Positions 7,778 through 16,690 of a DNA stretch of 64,000 bases are shown in pieces. Where the stretch lies: the NCBI GenBank assembly GCA_910578385.1, contig CAJTQV010000005.1, forward strand, positions 1 through 64,000. Reading direction: 5' to 3'. The notes beneath the pieces were generated by a model. That model ran no database searches. It was not told the DNA's origin and worked only from the letters and a program-made list of their open reading frames with translations. The translations under genes and the position numbers were made by a program. The first letter of the stretch is position 1; each line of letters opens with the position of its first letter. The DNA is from an uncultured Muribaculaceae bacterium (lineage in GTDB: Bacteria; Bacteroidota; Bacteroidia; Bacteroidales; Muribaculaceae).

Positions 7778-10720
7778 ATGAAATTAAATTTTACTTTGCC
7801 AGCTCTAATCCACGCCGCCATGCTGGTTATCGCGGCAACCATATTTACCGCATGTTCGGAAGAACCGGATTTGACTAAGAAAACCCCGACAGAAGAAATC
7901 ATCTCTTTTGAAGGAGGGGAAACTCCCAAACCGGTCATTTCGAGCGACGGTGGCCAGACAACCATATATTTCACTGCGGCAAAACCATGGACAGCAACGG
8001 TCAACACCTCACGCGACGGTGATGACTGGATTTCTGTATCTCCCACTTCCGGTGAGGCCGGAAATGCAGAAATACATATTATAACGCTGAAAAATGAGTC
8101 ATACGATGAACGCAACGCACTTGTGGAAATCAAATGCGGCGGTCAATCGTTCCGGTTCACAGTAACCCAGAAACAGATTGACGCGATTCTTATGTCATCG
8201 GACAAACAGGAGATAGATTGCGGAGGGGGAACTATCAACATCGACTTCGAAGCCAATGTAACCCCGGTGGTGACAATCGCAGAGGAGGACCGGTCCTGGA
8301 TCAAGGCTCAGGCCGCATCGCGCGCCATGTCTCCATACAGATTGACACTGGAGATTGCAGAGAATGAAGTTGAAGAACCAAGAGTGGGGACTGTGGCCGT
8401 GAAAGCTGGCTCAAGAGAGGAATACGTAAAAATTTATCAATATGGATCCGGCCCTACCGTTCTGCTACCGGTGTCGGAGTTTGTGGTAGGAAGTACCGGA
8501 GAGGAGATACGCGTCGAGGTCAGAAGTAATACGCTCTATGAAATAAAGATGCCGTCGTGCACATGGGTCTCTGAAAAAAGCACACGGGCGTTCTCATCCT
8601 ATACCCACTACTTTACGGTTGCCCCCAACGATACATATGACTCTCGTGAGACTGAGATTATCTTTGTCAATAAGATGACAGGAGCCGAACAGGCATGCAG
8701 GATTCATCAGGTACAGAAAAATGCAATTCTTGTGGCTGCTGATGAATATGAAGTGAGTGACAAAGCAGGAAGACTCGATTTCACGGTAAATACCAATGTT
8801 GAATTTGAGGTAACATGCAGTTCATCCTCTTCATGGATAAAGAGGGCTGAGTCTTCGCGTACACGTGCCCTGCAACCTGTGAATCTAAGTTTTGATATTG
8901 AGGAGAATACCACTTACAATGCACGCACGGCAATCATCACCATCAAGTCTGTTGACGGAAGTGTGACCCAGAATATAAAGGTTGTCCAGAGACCGCATAA
9001 AAAGAAAATAGTGGAACAGATAGACGACATAATCGCCTTTTTCCATCACGATATTTTTGGAATCGACATAGAGGACACTGCATTCAAGACTGCCATCTAT
9101 CGCTATAGAAAATATGAAGACGGCTCGACTATGTGCTGCGCCGAATCTCATACAGGAAGCGGAGCAGCGACAGAACGCATGGGATACCAGGGTGGAGCTT
9201 TCGCCAAGGTGTTGTGGCAAAACTACACCGGAGAAGAACATTTGAGCTTGAAGAACTCTAATTTCGCGCTTCGATCACACGACCTTGACCATCCATATCT
9301 CATCATTGAGCCCGGTGTCGAGAAATATATGGACTATAATTACATCCAGGAAACTGATGACGGTGACATAAATGTCTCCGCATTGAAACTGACAGCAAAG
9401 CCGAAACTGTATTTCATGTCAATCAATGGAGCCTCTTCGCAACACTCCTACCCATATTTCACTTTTGGAGGTTCCTGTGACGGAACATTGTACGGGACAC
9501 AATCCTTTGAGAAGGAATATGGTCTGATGAACATGTACATGCCGTATGGACAATTCACCGAAGAACAGACGGATTTGATTTGCGCCTATTTCGGGAGAAG
9601 TGCTGATGACATTACATGGGAAGACATTATAAGACTGACAGTAGACCAGCTTATTGACATATTACATCTGAGGAGTCATAAGAATCCTTATCTCGAACTT
9701 CCTGCCGGCTTGTATGTCCCCGGGCAATATGCCATTGATGGCCCGAGCGGATTTTCACTTTGTTATAGTCTGGATGGAATCATATTTACAAACGATTACT
9801 TCGCCACAGCCCGTGGACGGTCAGATTTCGAATATTACTTTTGGTTCCATGACTATTACGGATTCTATATTGACGAATATGATGGCGAAAAGAGGATGAT
9901 TCCTTTCAGCGATGAAATAGGTTCGTTCACTCCCGAAATTAAGTGCCGGGTTATCGAGAATTCTGTAGACCGCACGATGGTCGAGACCAGAGCGACATTT
10001 ACCAAAGAATACCGTCGAGCCAATACAGCCTCCGGATTCCCGAACACTGATTTCGACAATTATTATGGAACAAATTTCGATTACCCCAATTTTTTCAGCA
10101 CCTATAAATATATCTACGAATATGTTGATACTATCGTGGATTACAAGGACAGAACAGACATACCGTTCCGCTTAAGCCAACACTATGACCACCATGCCAC
10201 CGCAAGGTATGTCGATGAAACGGCAAAACGCCCTGTGACAGTCGGCCACTTAAAAGCTACTTCTCAAGATGATGAAATTACAGTTATCTTCGACATCCCA
10301 AGTAGGGTAACAGTATCAGGAAACGGACCGGAGGGAGAAATATCGGTCAGCGGGAACACGGGAAAGGCTACATTCAAAGACTGGTATGACGTAATTTTCA
10401 ATTTTCCACCTAACGTAAGAAGCAAACCTCAGTATCATTATATCAAATTCCGGTCGGAAGATGGTAAGTGGGAGGAAACTCTCAGGTTTGTAATCGGGGG
10501 AAAGGGATCATGGCAAAAATTCAGTTCCTCGAAAAAGAAGTTGAAATCATGGAAAGAATTTGCTGCAGAGGCATTCGGGCAATCGTCAAAGCAGATTGAT
10601 TGGTCTCAAATTCCCATTACAGTTAAGCCGGAGTGTGTATCAGAAATCTACACAACACTTGGGGCAAAAACATATCTGGCAACCCCCAGGAAAGCAACTA
10701 CTAATAAAATAAAGAAGTGA
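7778..10720 (+). CDS. BACON-domain surface lipoprotein
   Basis: A 980-residue lipoprotein: the signal peptide ends at a lipobox (TIFTAC, Cys26) followed by SEEPD, compatible with surface export. Residues about 45-405 hold four BACON-like beta-sandwich repeats, each with a W-I or similar core, a Ser/Gly-rich turn, and an end such as FTVTQKQ, VKIYQYG, CRIHQVQK or IKVVQRP. BACON modules bind glycans or mucin, or act as spacers, in Bacteroidota surface proteins. The remaining about 570 residues are rich in Tyr, Phe and Asp; I do not recognise a family. The gene is AT-richer than its neighbours, is flanked by direct repeats containing tRNA sequence, and its stop lies 4 bp before the tRNA fragment, all pointing to acquisition as a single-gene insert. 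Confidence 0.8.
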   Translation: MKLNFTLPALIHAAMLVIAATIFTACSEEPDLTKKTPTEEIISFEGGETPKPVISSDGGQTTIYFTAAKPWTATVNTSRDGDDWISVSPTSGEAGNAEIHIITLKNESYDERNALVEIKCGGQSFRFTVTQKQIDAILMSSDKQEIDCGGGTINIDFEANVTPVVTIAEEDRSWIKAQAASRAMSPYRLTLEIAENEVEEPRVGTVAVKAGSREEYVKIYQYGSGPTVLLPVSEFVVGSTGEEIRVEVRSNTLYEIKMPSCTWVSEKSTRAFSSYTHYFTVAPNDTYDSRETEIIFVNKMTGAEQACRIHQVQKNAILVAADEYEVSDKAGRLDFTVNTNVEFEVTCSSSSSWIKRAESSRTRALQPVNLSFDIEENTTYNARTAIITIKSVDGSVTQNIKVVQRPHKKKIVEQIDDIIAFFHHDIFGIDIEDTAFKTAIYRYRKYEDGSTMCCAESHTGSGAATERMGYQGGAFAKVLWQNYTGEEHLSLKNSNFALRSHDLDHPYLIIEPGVEKYMDYNYIQETDDGDINVSALKLTAKPKLYFMSINGASSQHSYPYFTFGGSCDGTLYGTQSFEKEYGLMNMYMPYGQFTEEQTDLICAYFGRSADDITWEDIIRLTVDQLIDILHLRSHKNPYLELPAGLYVPGQYAIDGPSGFSLCYSLDGIIFTNDYFATARGRSDFEYYFWFHDYYGFYIDEYDGEKRMIPFSDEIGSFTPEIKCRVIENSVDRTMVETRATFTKEYRRANTASGFPNTDFDNYYGTNFDYPNFFSTYKYIYEYVDTIVDYKDRTDIPFRLSQHYDHHATARYVDETAKRPVTVGHLKATSQDDEITVIFDIPSRVTVSGNGPEGEISVSGNTGKATFKDWYDVIFNFPPNVRSKPQYHYIKFRSEDGKWEETLRFVIGGKGSWQKFSSSKKKLKSWKEFAAEAFGQSSKQIDWSQIPITVKPECVSEIYTTLGAKTYLATPRKATTNKIKK

Positions 10721-10724
10721 CTTT

Positions 10725-10774
10725 GCGTCTGCCTTACAAGCAGAGGGTCTGCGGTTCGAATCCGTAATCGCCCA
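10725..10774 (+). pseudogene. 3' fragment of tRNA-Val (nucleotides 26-75)
   Basis: 50 nt identical to the 3' part of the two tRNA-Val genes, from the end of the D-arm to the discriminator base. The acceptor 5' strand and D-arm are missing, so it cannot fold as a tRNA. It marks the right end of the insert carrying the BACON gene. Confidence 0.9.
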
Positions 10775-11002
10775 CTTCCCCACAATCCCCAGTCCGTCTG
10801 TCTCCACCCCGGAGACAGGCGGACACCTCTTTTATATCCCCGCCGGCTTCCCCTCCCCGGCTTCCCACCCACCTCCCCGCCCGCGTCTCCCCCTTCTCAC
10901 GACCGCGTCCCCATCGCCGCCCCTCAGCTTCGATATCCAACCCCATCGTCCCATGGCGGGCTTGGCACGCCGGTTGTGGCGCGACCACCGTCGCGCGAAC
11001 CC
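10725..11002 (+). repeat. Right copy of ~280-bp direct repeat
   Basis: Includes the tRNA fragment, a duplicate of the tRNA terminator (10792-10824) and the same C-rich region and closing hairpin as the left copy at 7414-7704. The rest of the gene-free stretch 10721-11191 holds three short repeats of AAAAATTCAGTGC (first copy lacks one T) near 11007, 11039 and 11071, spaced 32 bp apart, and a hairpin at 11119-11146. Confidence 0.85.
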
Positions 11003-11118
11003 TCCCAAAAATCAGTGCAGCTTCGATAACACCCATATAAAAATTCAGTGCTACGTCGAAAAACCACCAAAAAAATTCAGTGCAAGCCTACATATTATTT
11101 GGCAATCCCCTAATAATT

Positions 11119-11146
11119 CAATAGTTCGGTAAAAAACGAACCATTG
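11119..11146. repeat. Hairpin motif CAATAGTTCG...CGAACCATTG
   Basis: 10-bp arms with one mismatch around an A-rich 8-nt loop. A closely similar element lies at 40509-40535. It sits 45 bp beyond the leftward toxin-antitoxin pair and may act as its terminator. Confidence 0.5.
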
Positions 11147-11191
11147 CCATATAGATTCGAAAGTCAATTCGGATTACATTAAAATACCCTC

Positions 11192-11515
11192 TTAGCGTTT
11201 CAAGGCGCATACCGGCTCCAAAATCTGAAGTTCAAGCGCAGATTCAATCTTACTGATAGTTTCTATAGAAAGATTTTCTGTTCCTTTTAAAACCCTTGAG
11301 ATATATTGCTGGGAACAGCCCATTCGCTCGGCGACCGCTTTTTGAGTCAATCCAAGTTCATCCATCTTGTCGAACATCATCATGGCTATGTTTTGGGAGT
11401 AACGTAGCCATTCTTTATTAGCCAACCGAGCCTCAGCCTTTTCTCTCCATTTTGAGGGAGTTGCGGAAGCGTATGCCGATAATCTATTCTGCATCTTTTT
11501 CATAGTCGTAAGCAT
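11192..11515 (-). CDS. XRE-family antitoxin-like DNA-binding protein
   Basis: A 107-residue protein with a helix-turn-helix of the XRE/Cro type in its C-terminal half: LGLTQKAVAERMGCSQQYISRVLKG, with the typical Q-x-x-(I/V)-S recognition helix, followed by NLSIETISKIESAL. The N-terminal half is helical and basic. It overlaps the stop of the upstream gene by one base (TAATG), a layout usual for toxin-first toxin-antitoxin operons. Likely role: antitoxin and autorepressor acting on the palindrome at 12104-12127. The role is inferred from context; the fold is clear. Confidence 0.75.
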   Translation of the reverse strand: MLTTMKKMQNRLSAYASATPSKWREKAEARLANKEWLRYSQNIAMMMFDKMDELGLTQKAVAERMGCSQQYISRVLKGTENLSIETISKIESALELQILEPVCALKR

Positions 11516-12063
11516 TAAAGTTCTGCGATATATTCTATAAAACTCTCATCATCTACAATCCTCTCTTCAAGCAGGAAATTTCGGACTTTCTCAATCTTGG
11601 CAAGTTCTGCGGCGGTATGCTCTCTTTCCTGCATCGTGGCGGTCAGTTTTATCGCGCCGCCTGTTACTACATAAACCCCTTTGGCTAATTTGATTGCATA
11701 GATGCGAAGCCATGATGAGCGGCCTACAAGATTTTTCAACCGTGCTTTTTCTTTTCCAAGCAAACATTTAGCAATTCGGCTATTACTCAAAGGACGGAAT
11801 ATCAAGTCGAGATTTGCCTCCGGCGAAATATCCATAATAATGGCTTCAAGTTGTTCACTGTCATCAATTGTGCGTCTAATCGCATCATTGATGTTAGTTA
11901 TTTTGAAATAACCTTCCAAGTCCTTTGAATTTGCCTTGAAGAATGCGCGTAACCATGCAACGTCATTCCATTGGTCGAATAACGAATCAAGGCAGTTGTC
12001 TTCGTCTCCGTCATATCTGACTGCCCAAAGCCGCCCATCTTCTGTAATATCATCAAAAGTCAT
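11515..12063 (-). CDS. Putative toxin partner of the XRE antitoxin
   Basis: 182 residues, cytosolic, no signal peptide. The C-terminal part (SWLRIYAIKL...YVVTGGAIKLT...MQEREHT, then a Lys/Glu helix) resembles proteins encoded next to XRE regulators in Bacteroidota, with a beta-hairpin followed by conserved R-E-H-T and a terminal helix, broadly like HigB/RelE-type pairs. I cannot assign a toxin family or activity with certainty. It is first in the two-gene operon, translationally coupled to the antitoxin. ATG at 12063; a consensus promoter lies just upstream. Confidence 0.55.
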   Translation of the reverse strand: MTFDDITEDGRLWAVRYDGDEDNCLDSLFDQWNDVAWLRAFFKANSKDLEGYFKITNINDAIRRTIDDSEQLEAIIMDISPEANLDLIFRPLSNSRIAKCLLGKEKARLKNLVGRSSWLRIYAIKLAKGVYVVTGGAIKLTATMQEREHTAAELAKIEKVRNFLLEERIVDDESFIEYIAEL

Positions 12064-12080
12064 AGTCTAAAATTTTGACG

Positions 12081-12111
12081 CAAAGATAACGAATCTTTTT
12101 TCAAAATACAA
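12081..12111 (-). promoter_or_regulatory. Promoter of the toxin-antitoxin operon
   Basis: Minus-strand -7 TATCTTTG (12081-12088), 20-bp spacer, -33 TTG (12109-12111). The -33 box lies inside the palindrome at 12104-12127, so a bound protein would block transcription. Confidence 0.75.
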
Positions 12112-12127
12112 CTTATAAGTTGTATTT
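12104..12127. promoter_or_regulatory. 24-bp perfect palindrome, likely antitoxin operator
   Basis: Half-site AAATACAACTTA is followed directly by its exact reverse complement. It covers the -33 box of the toxin-antitoxin promoter, as expected for autoregulation by the XRE protein. Confidence 0.7.
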
Positions 12128-12184
12128 GTTCTATAATGAACAAATATTAACGCCATAGCCAGGTCAACCTGCGGTTAATATAGT

Positions 12185-12216
12185 CAGGGGCTGCGCCGAT
12201 GTCGGTGCAGCCCCTG
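12185..12216 (-). terminator. Hairpin terminator after the starch-binding protein gene
   Basis: Perfect 10-bp stem (12185-12194 with 12207-12216), 12-nt loop, about 80 bp past the stop codon at 12296. The T-run is poor. Confidence 0.55.
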
Positions 12217-12295
12217 AGGGTTGTTATGTTTGCTGGGTCTTGTTCTTGATAAGTTCGTTGCCGTCTGCAATCAGCAGGCGACGGCTTGCCGTTGA

Positions 12296-13873
12296 TCAGC
12301 GGATGACGGTCTTGCGGACGTCGCTGCCGGTCTTCACGATGTAGATGCCGGGAGTCAGCGAGGATGCCGATACACGGTGACCCTGGAGGTTGAAGTATTC
12401 GGTATCTGCCGAAGGTGCTGCCACTACGCTATCAACTCCTGTGGCGTCGAGCGAACGCACAAAGCCGGCGTTGTTGTAGAGGCCATGGTTCACAAGGTCA
12501 AATTCCTTGGTCTTGCCATTGTCTCCGCCGGGGTTGAACATACACCTCAGCTTGGGCGACGCGGCCTCGCAGTTGAACGAGTAACGGTAGTAACCGTTGG
12601 TATTGTCAAGTGTCATCACCGCACCGGGCCATGCTCCGCCGGTGTAGTTCTTGTCACCGTCTGCCTCATCCCAGATCCAGGTGTAGACAGTACCCCAGTT
12701 GGTCGAAGCGTTATCATAATAAATCACATAGTTGCCATCTGCCGGAGGGGTGGGGTCGTCGGGATCGTCCGGGTCCACGGGATCCGGATCTACCGGTCCG
12801 GGAGGAGGTGTCACCGAACCTGTGCGCATCTTGCCGATGTTGGCGAGAGCATAGGTAATCTCGTCGATGTCATCCTTTTCGTGCGAGGTCGATTTGTCGG
12901 CACCATAGGAATCGAACACATTGTCAACCATAGCCGGGTCAAACGGTATACAGTCAATACCTGACTCACCACGTGTAGCCACAATACGGGCACCGATACC
13001 GTTGGCCTCAAGCCATTCGCGGTCAATGCCGAGAGCGCTCATCGGGATTGTAATCTGGAAGAATGAGTCATACTCAGTGCTGTGAGGCTTGAGATTTGAG
13101 GGATAGTTCGGTCCGAGAAGGTTCTCGTAGCAATCCTTGTCGTAGATGCTCTCCAGAATGGAGGGGTCAGAAATAAGAGTGCCGCTGATGTCGTAATTAG
13201 CGGTTTCCTTCTGGCGCCAGTAGTGCGACGGAGCGAAGTCGTTGGTCACATAATAGCTGATTCCGAGTTTGGTGTATTCCTTACAGTTGGCGCCATAGTT
13301 AGTGGCTCCTGAAGCATTCGATGCAGTGAACATTGCCGGAACACCGGTACCTACCTTTCCGCTCATGAAGAAAAGGTGGTCAACGTGCGACTTGAACGTA
13401 ACGCCGTTGCTTGATGTTGTCTGCCAGATGAAGTCCCCATTCTCCAGCTTACCTGACATACAGGTCGAAGAGGGATCGACACTGATTGCCAGAATCAAGG
13501 GCACTTCGCCGATATGTCCGTAGTCGGTCAAGGGGCCGTCGCCCTCGCGTGCCCACGTGTCGCCGGTGTTGCACATCTGCCATGCGATGTAGAGGTTCTT
13601 GTCGTCCCATGCGGCATAGAGCGCATAGGTGTCGAGCACGTTGTTCTCATGCGAGCCCTTGAAGGCGGTACACATGTCGTTGGCACCGCAGGTCGCAATC
13701 ATGTAATCGTCTGTCCAGTCGGAAATCTTGGTCATCGGAGCCGACACATATTTGCCGACTGCGTTGTCCGCGTTGGTTGAATAGTAGGCTCTTGTCTCGA
13801 TCTCATCGAGGGCGAAAGCCGGAGCCGCTACGCCCGCTAAAAGCGCGGCAGCAACCACAGGGAATTTTGTCAT
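12296..13873 (-). CDS. Secreted starch-binding-like protein with C-terminal sorting-like tail
   Basis: 525 residues with a signal peptide ending near PAFA. Residues about 25-350 form a beta-rich module with paired cysteines that resembles a DOMON/CBM9-like fold (LYIAWQMCN). A Pro/Asp linker (PVDPDPVDPDDP) follows, then residues about 385-480 resemble a starch-binding CBM26-type module (VIYYDN, WIWDE, WPGAVM). The end (YFNLQGHRV...GIYIVKTG...KTVIR) is the tail shared with four other proteins here. No catalytic domain is seen. Likely role: surface binding of alpha-glucan, supporting the Sus-like locus to the right, although it is transcribed separately from its own promoter. Domain names are by eye. 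Confidence 0.65.
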   Translation of the reverse strand: MTKFPVVAAALLAGVAAPAFALDEIETRAYYSTNADNAVGKYVSAPMTKISDWTDDYMIATCGANDMCTAFKGSHENNVLDTYALYAAWDDKNLYIAWQMCNTGDTWAREGDGPLTDYGHIGEVPLILAISVDPSSTCMSGKLENGDFIWQTTSSNGVTFKSHVDHLFFMSGKVGTGVPAMFTASNASGATNYGANCKEYTKLGISYYVTNDFAPSHYWRQKETANYDISGTLISDPSILESIYDKDCYENLLGPNYPSNLKPHSTEYDSFFQITIPMSALGIDREWLEANGIGARIVATRGESGIDCIPFDPAMVDNVFDSYGADKSTSHEKDDIDEITYALANIGKMRTGSVTPPPGPVDPDPVDPDDPDDPTPPADGNYVIYYDNASTNWGTVYTWIWDEADGDKNYTGGAWPGAVMTLDNTNGYYRYSFNCEAASPKLRCMFNPGGDNGKTKEFDLVNHGLYNNAGFVRSLDATGVDSVVAAPSADTEYFNLQGHRVSASSLTPGIYIVKTGSDVRKTVIR

Positions 13874-13923
13874 GATACAGGTTAAATAAAAAGTTAGTGT
13901 AGGTTGTTATCCAATTTACGCCA

Positions 13924-13954
13924 CAAAAGTACAAAAAATAATCCATACGGCCAA
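13924..13954 (-). promoter_or_regulatory. Promoter of the starch-binding protein gene
   Basis: Minus-strand -33 TTG (13952-13954), 20-bp spacer, -7 TACTTTTG (13924-13931). Leader about 45 nt. Confidence 0.75.
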
Positions 13955-14011
13955 CCGTCATAGGCAAGCCGCATAATTTTTATGGCAAAGACATACCAAT
14001 TTACCCCTCCT

Positions 14012-15790
14012 CTATTTCTTGCAGAAGAGACTCATGAAGAGGTCGCGGTCAGGCACCTCCGAAGTGCGGATACGGTTGCGGATACGAGTCCACATCACAT
14101 AGTAATTCCCCTTCTCTATCGACAGCAGCAGACACGCCGACTGGCTCGACAATCCGGCGAGCGAACAGAGCATCAGCCTCACATATTGCTCGTTGAATTT
14201 CGGGAACTCGCGACGTATCTTCTTGGCGATACCATCGTTGCGCTCGTTCAACCGCCGCTCGATCTCATCGAATATGTCGCCGTCGCGCAGCGACCTCAGC
14301 TCCCGGTCAAATTCCTCCTCAATCTCGCGCAGACGTTTCGGGTCGGTCTCCTTGAAGTATTCGCGGCTTATAGCATTAAGGCGTGACATGTAGAAGTCAA
14401 GTATCACATTTATCCAACGCTCCTTTTCATTATCACTCTCCGCGCCCTCACCGGCCTGTGCAGATTCCTTATCCCCGGGGTCTTCTGATCGGTCGTTACC
14501 CCGTGGTGCATCCTCTTCGGGAAGTGAGGCGGCCATGAGGGCGACACCCTTTATATCGTTCTCCGCACGCAATGCCCTTGCCTTCCGGTAGAATCTCCAT
14601 ATCAGCGAGACAAGCAGAACAAACGCAGCCAATGCCACGGCTATCCATACCATGTTGACAAAGCGGCGGTGACGCGCACGCTCCTCTGCCGCCTTCTTCT
14701 CGTAGAAAACGCGTTCCACCGACTCAAGAGCGTTGGCGAGCGATGTCCCGGCGCGGTCATTCCCGAGACGCCGCATGTTGCGGTAGCATTCAAGCGTGAG
14801 CCGGTCTTCTCCCTGACGTTCATGCTTATCGGCCATACACTCCCAATACGATATATCTTCCGCCGAGGCCCCGGTTGAGAAATAGTTGGCCGCACTATCG
14901 GGCATTCCGTTATGATAGTACACAGCCCCTATCCTCACCGAGTCCTCAGGAGTCATGATTTCAGAAAGCCACTTCCGGTCTATCTTACGGTAATGCTCAA
15001 GCGAACGCCTGTAGTCGCCAAGCACACAGCAAATATCCGCATATATAAACTCAAACTGGCAGACGGATTCTTTTTCTGTCTTGTCGAGCAACCGCCGGGC
15101 CCGGTCCATCACGATATAAGCGGAGTCATTGTTTTCATGTGAATACTCTCCGGCTAAATCCATTGTTGCATAGAAGGCATTATGCGGAAAACCTGATGAC
15201 TCATATTTATCTACCGCCTGCTCCCTGTGCAACCGGGCGGCCTTGAGATTATACACATTGCGGTAAGCGTCGGCTACGAGCTCATGGGCACGAGCCTCAC
15301 GATATTCATCTCCCTCTGATTCCGCTATGTCGAGCGATATTAGCCCTTCCTCTACAGCTTTGCGCACATTGCCGCTGCGGAATGCCATCAGGCCATTGTA
15401 GTAATGCGCCTCCCCCGTCCTTCCTGTGCGTCCTTCCCGGTCAAGTACACGTGTAGCGCGCTCTATGATTTCCTCATTCTGCTCCTCCACACCGGCCTTT
15501 GCCGAAGCTTTGACAAGCAGCAGGTCGTACAATGCCTTGTCCTCTGCTGTTGTGAGTCGGTCACGGTCAAGTGTTTCCAGCACACCCAACACAGAATCAC
15601 CATCAGCCGCCGTGACCGGTCGCCCCGTCCTGTCCCACAAAGCCGACTCAGCCCGACGGAGCGCATCATGTGCGGCATCACGACCGCACGCCCCGCACAA
15701 TGCGAGCAGCACAACCGCAACGACCGCTACCGCCGCAAAACGACCGCCACCAGCACCTCGGCATCCCTCATATAGTCTTCCAACTATCAT
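14012..15790 (-). CDS. TPR-type membrane-anchored transcriptional regulator
   Basis: 592 residues. An N-terminal hydrophobic segment ends in a lipobox-like LCGAC or a signal anchor. Residues about 40-370 are helical TPR-like repeats (periplasmic sensor); a transmembrane helix (VWIAVALAAFVLLVSLIW) lies near 385-405; an acidic linker follows, then a cytosolic helical C-terminus with an HTH-like segment (LAGLSSQSACLLLSIEKGN, then WTRIRNRIR). This architecture matches the TPR/one-membrane-pass regulators that control glycan loci in Bacteroidota. It lies upstream of the starch-binding gene on the same strand, a likely target. A -7-like TATATTTG at 15795-15802 ends 4 bp before the start codon, suggesting an almost leaderless mRNA. 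Confidence 0.7.
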   Translation of the reverse strand: MIVGRLYEGCRGAGGGRFAAVAVVAVVLLALCGACGRDAAHDALRRAESALWDRTGRPVTAADGDSVLGVLETLDRDRLTTAEDKALYDLLLVKASAKAGVEEQNEEIIERATRVLDREGRTGRTGEAHYYNGLMAFRSGNVRKAVEEGLISLDIAESEGDEYREARAHELVADAYRNVYNLKAARLHREQAVDKYESSGFPHNAFYATMDLAGEYSHENNDSAYIVMDRARRLLDKTEKESVCQFEFIYADICCVLGDYRRSLEHYRKIDRKWLSEIMTPEDSVRIGAVYYHNGMPDSAANYFSTGASAEDISYWECMADKHERQGEDRLTLECYRNMRRLGNDRAGTSLANALESVERVFYEKKAAEERARHRRFVNMVWIAVALAAFVLLVSLIWRFYRKARALRAENDIKGVALMAASLPEEDAPRGNDRSEDPGDKESAQAGEGAESDNEKERWINVILDFYMSRLNAISREYFKETDPKRLREIEEEFDRELRSLRDGDIFDEIERRLNERNDGIAKKIRREFPKFNEQYVRLMLCSLAGLSSQSACLLLSIEKGNYYVMWTRIRNRIRTSEVPDRDLFMSLFCKK

Positions 15791-16037
15791 GTCGCAAATA
15801 TACGACTTTTATTTCACAATCTCCTTCCACCGTCCGAGAAAAGGCACACGCCATAATAATTTAACACACATTAACTTTTGAAGGATATTTTAATATTTGG
15901 TTGGAATGGGGGTGGCTACGGCTTACCCCGCGATTTCGCTCCGGAAAACGTGTTAGGAATCCCCGCGAAAAAACTTACAAGTTGTTAAATCGCTTGATTT
16001 ATTGGCCGATATAAATATTTTACAGCAACCTTTGAAA

Positions 16038-16069
16038 TTTGGAAATGACCGATTCTCTGACTACCTTTG
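16038..16069 (+). promoter_or_regulatory. Promoter of the small secreted protein gene
   Basis: -33 TTTG (16038-16041), 20-bp spacer, -7 TACCTTTG (16062-16069). The rest of the gene-free stretch 15791-16145 shows nothing recognisable beyond the near-leaderless -7 box of the divergent regulator. Confidence 0.75.
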
Positions 16070-16145
16070 CAATGTCATCTGCAACCGGCAGACACCGCAT
16101 GGGTCATCCGGAAACGATGACAAAGGTACCTTTAAATAATATGAC

Positions 16146-16601
16146 ATGCGAATAAAATCACAATACCTGGCCGCAGCAATCCTCCTTACCGGAGGACTCG
16201 TCATCATTCCGCAGCTGACCCTCGCGGAAACTCCGGCCATCATTGAGAAGACCAAATCGGGTAAAACGACCGTCACAACGCGCCCCGTCGTAAAGAGGAC
16301 ATCGAAAGACCCGACAAGAATACCGACAAGCACGCAGCGTTTCCGCCCGAGCTTCACTGAAACCAACACGGCATATGAAATTGCCTGCCTGTATTGGAAC
16401 GGCAAAGTCATACTCAAGTTCAGCCCCGTCCAGGGTAATGCACACGTAATCGTACGCACTCCCGAGGGTGAACGGCTGTACCGCACCACAACCCGCCGCA
16501 ACATAACAATTAATGCCGGCGACAGACCGGGTGACTATCATGTCGAGGTCAAGACAACCGTAGGTTCTGAGTGCACCTTCGACTTCACGGTAGAAAAGTA
16601 G
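16146..16601 (+). CDS. Small secreted protein, DUF3244-like
   Basis: 151 residues with a signal peptide (hydrophobic LAAAILLTGGLVII, ending near TLA). A Lys/Thr/Arg-rich linker leads to a C-terminal beta-sandwich of about 85 residues (ACLYWNGKVILKFSPVQGNAHV, VRTPEGERLY, PGDYHVEVKT), a pattern like the DUF3244 family of Bacteroidales. Function unknown in that family; probably periplasmic or extracellular. It has its own promoter and is followed 89 bp later by another secreted protein gene, possibly in the same transcript. Confidence 0.6.
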   Translation: MRIKSQYLAAAILLTGGLVIIPQLTLAETPAIIEKTKSGKTTVTTRPVVKRTSKDPTRIPTSTQRFRPSFTETNTAYEIACLYWNGKVILKFSPVQGNAHVIVRTPEGERLYRTTTRRNITINAGDRPGDYHVEVKTTVGSECTFDFTVEK

Positions 16602-16690
16602 GAGGCCGAAACCGCCCGTAACAGCGCCGGTCGGAACGTAGTGTGGACTGAATGAGACAAAAACAAGTGTAACTTTTAATACTTCAAGTT

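Noticed and set aside
10725..10774. Third tRNA-Val gene
   Set aside because: Acceptor 5' strand and D-arm are missing; only the 3' 50 nt are present.
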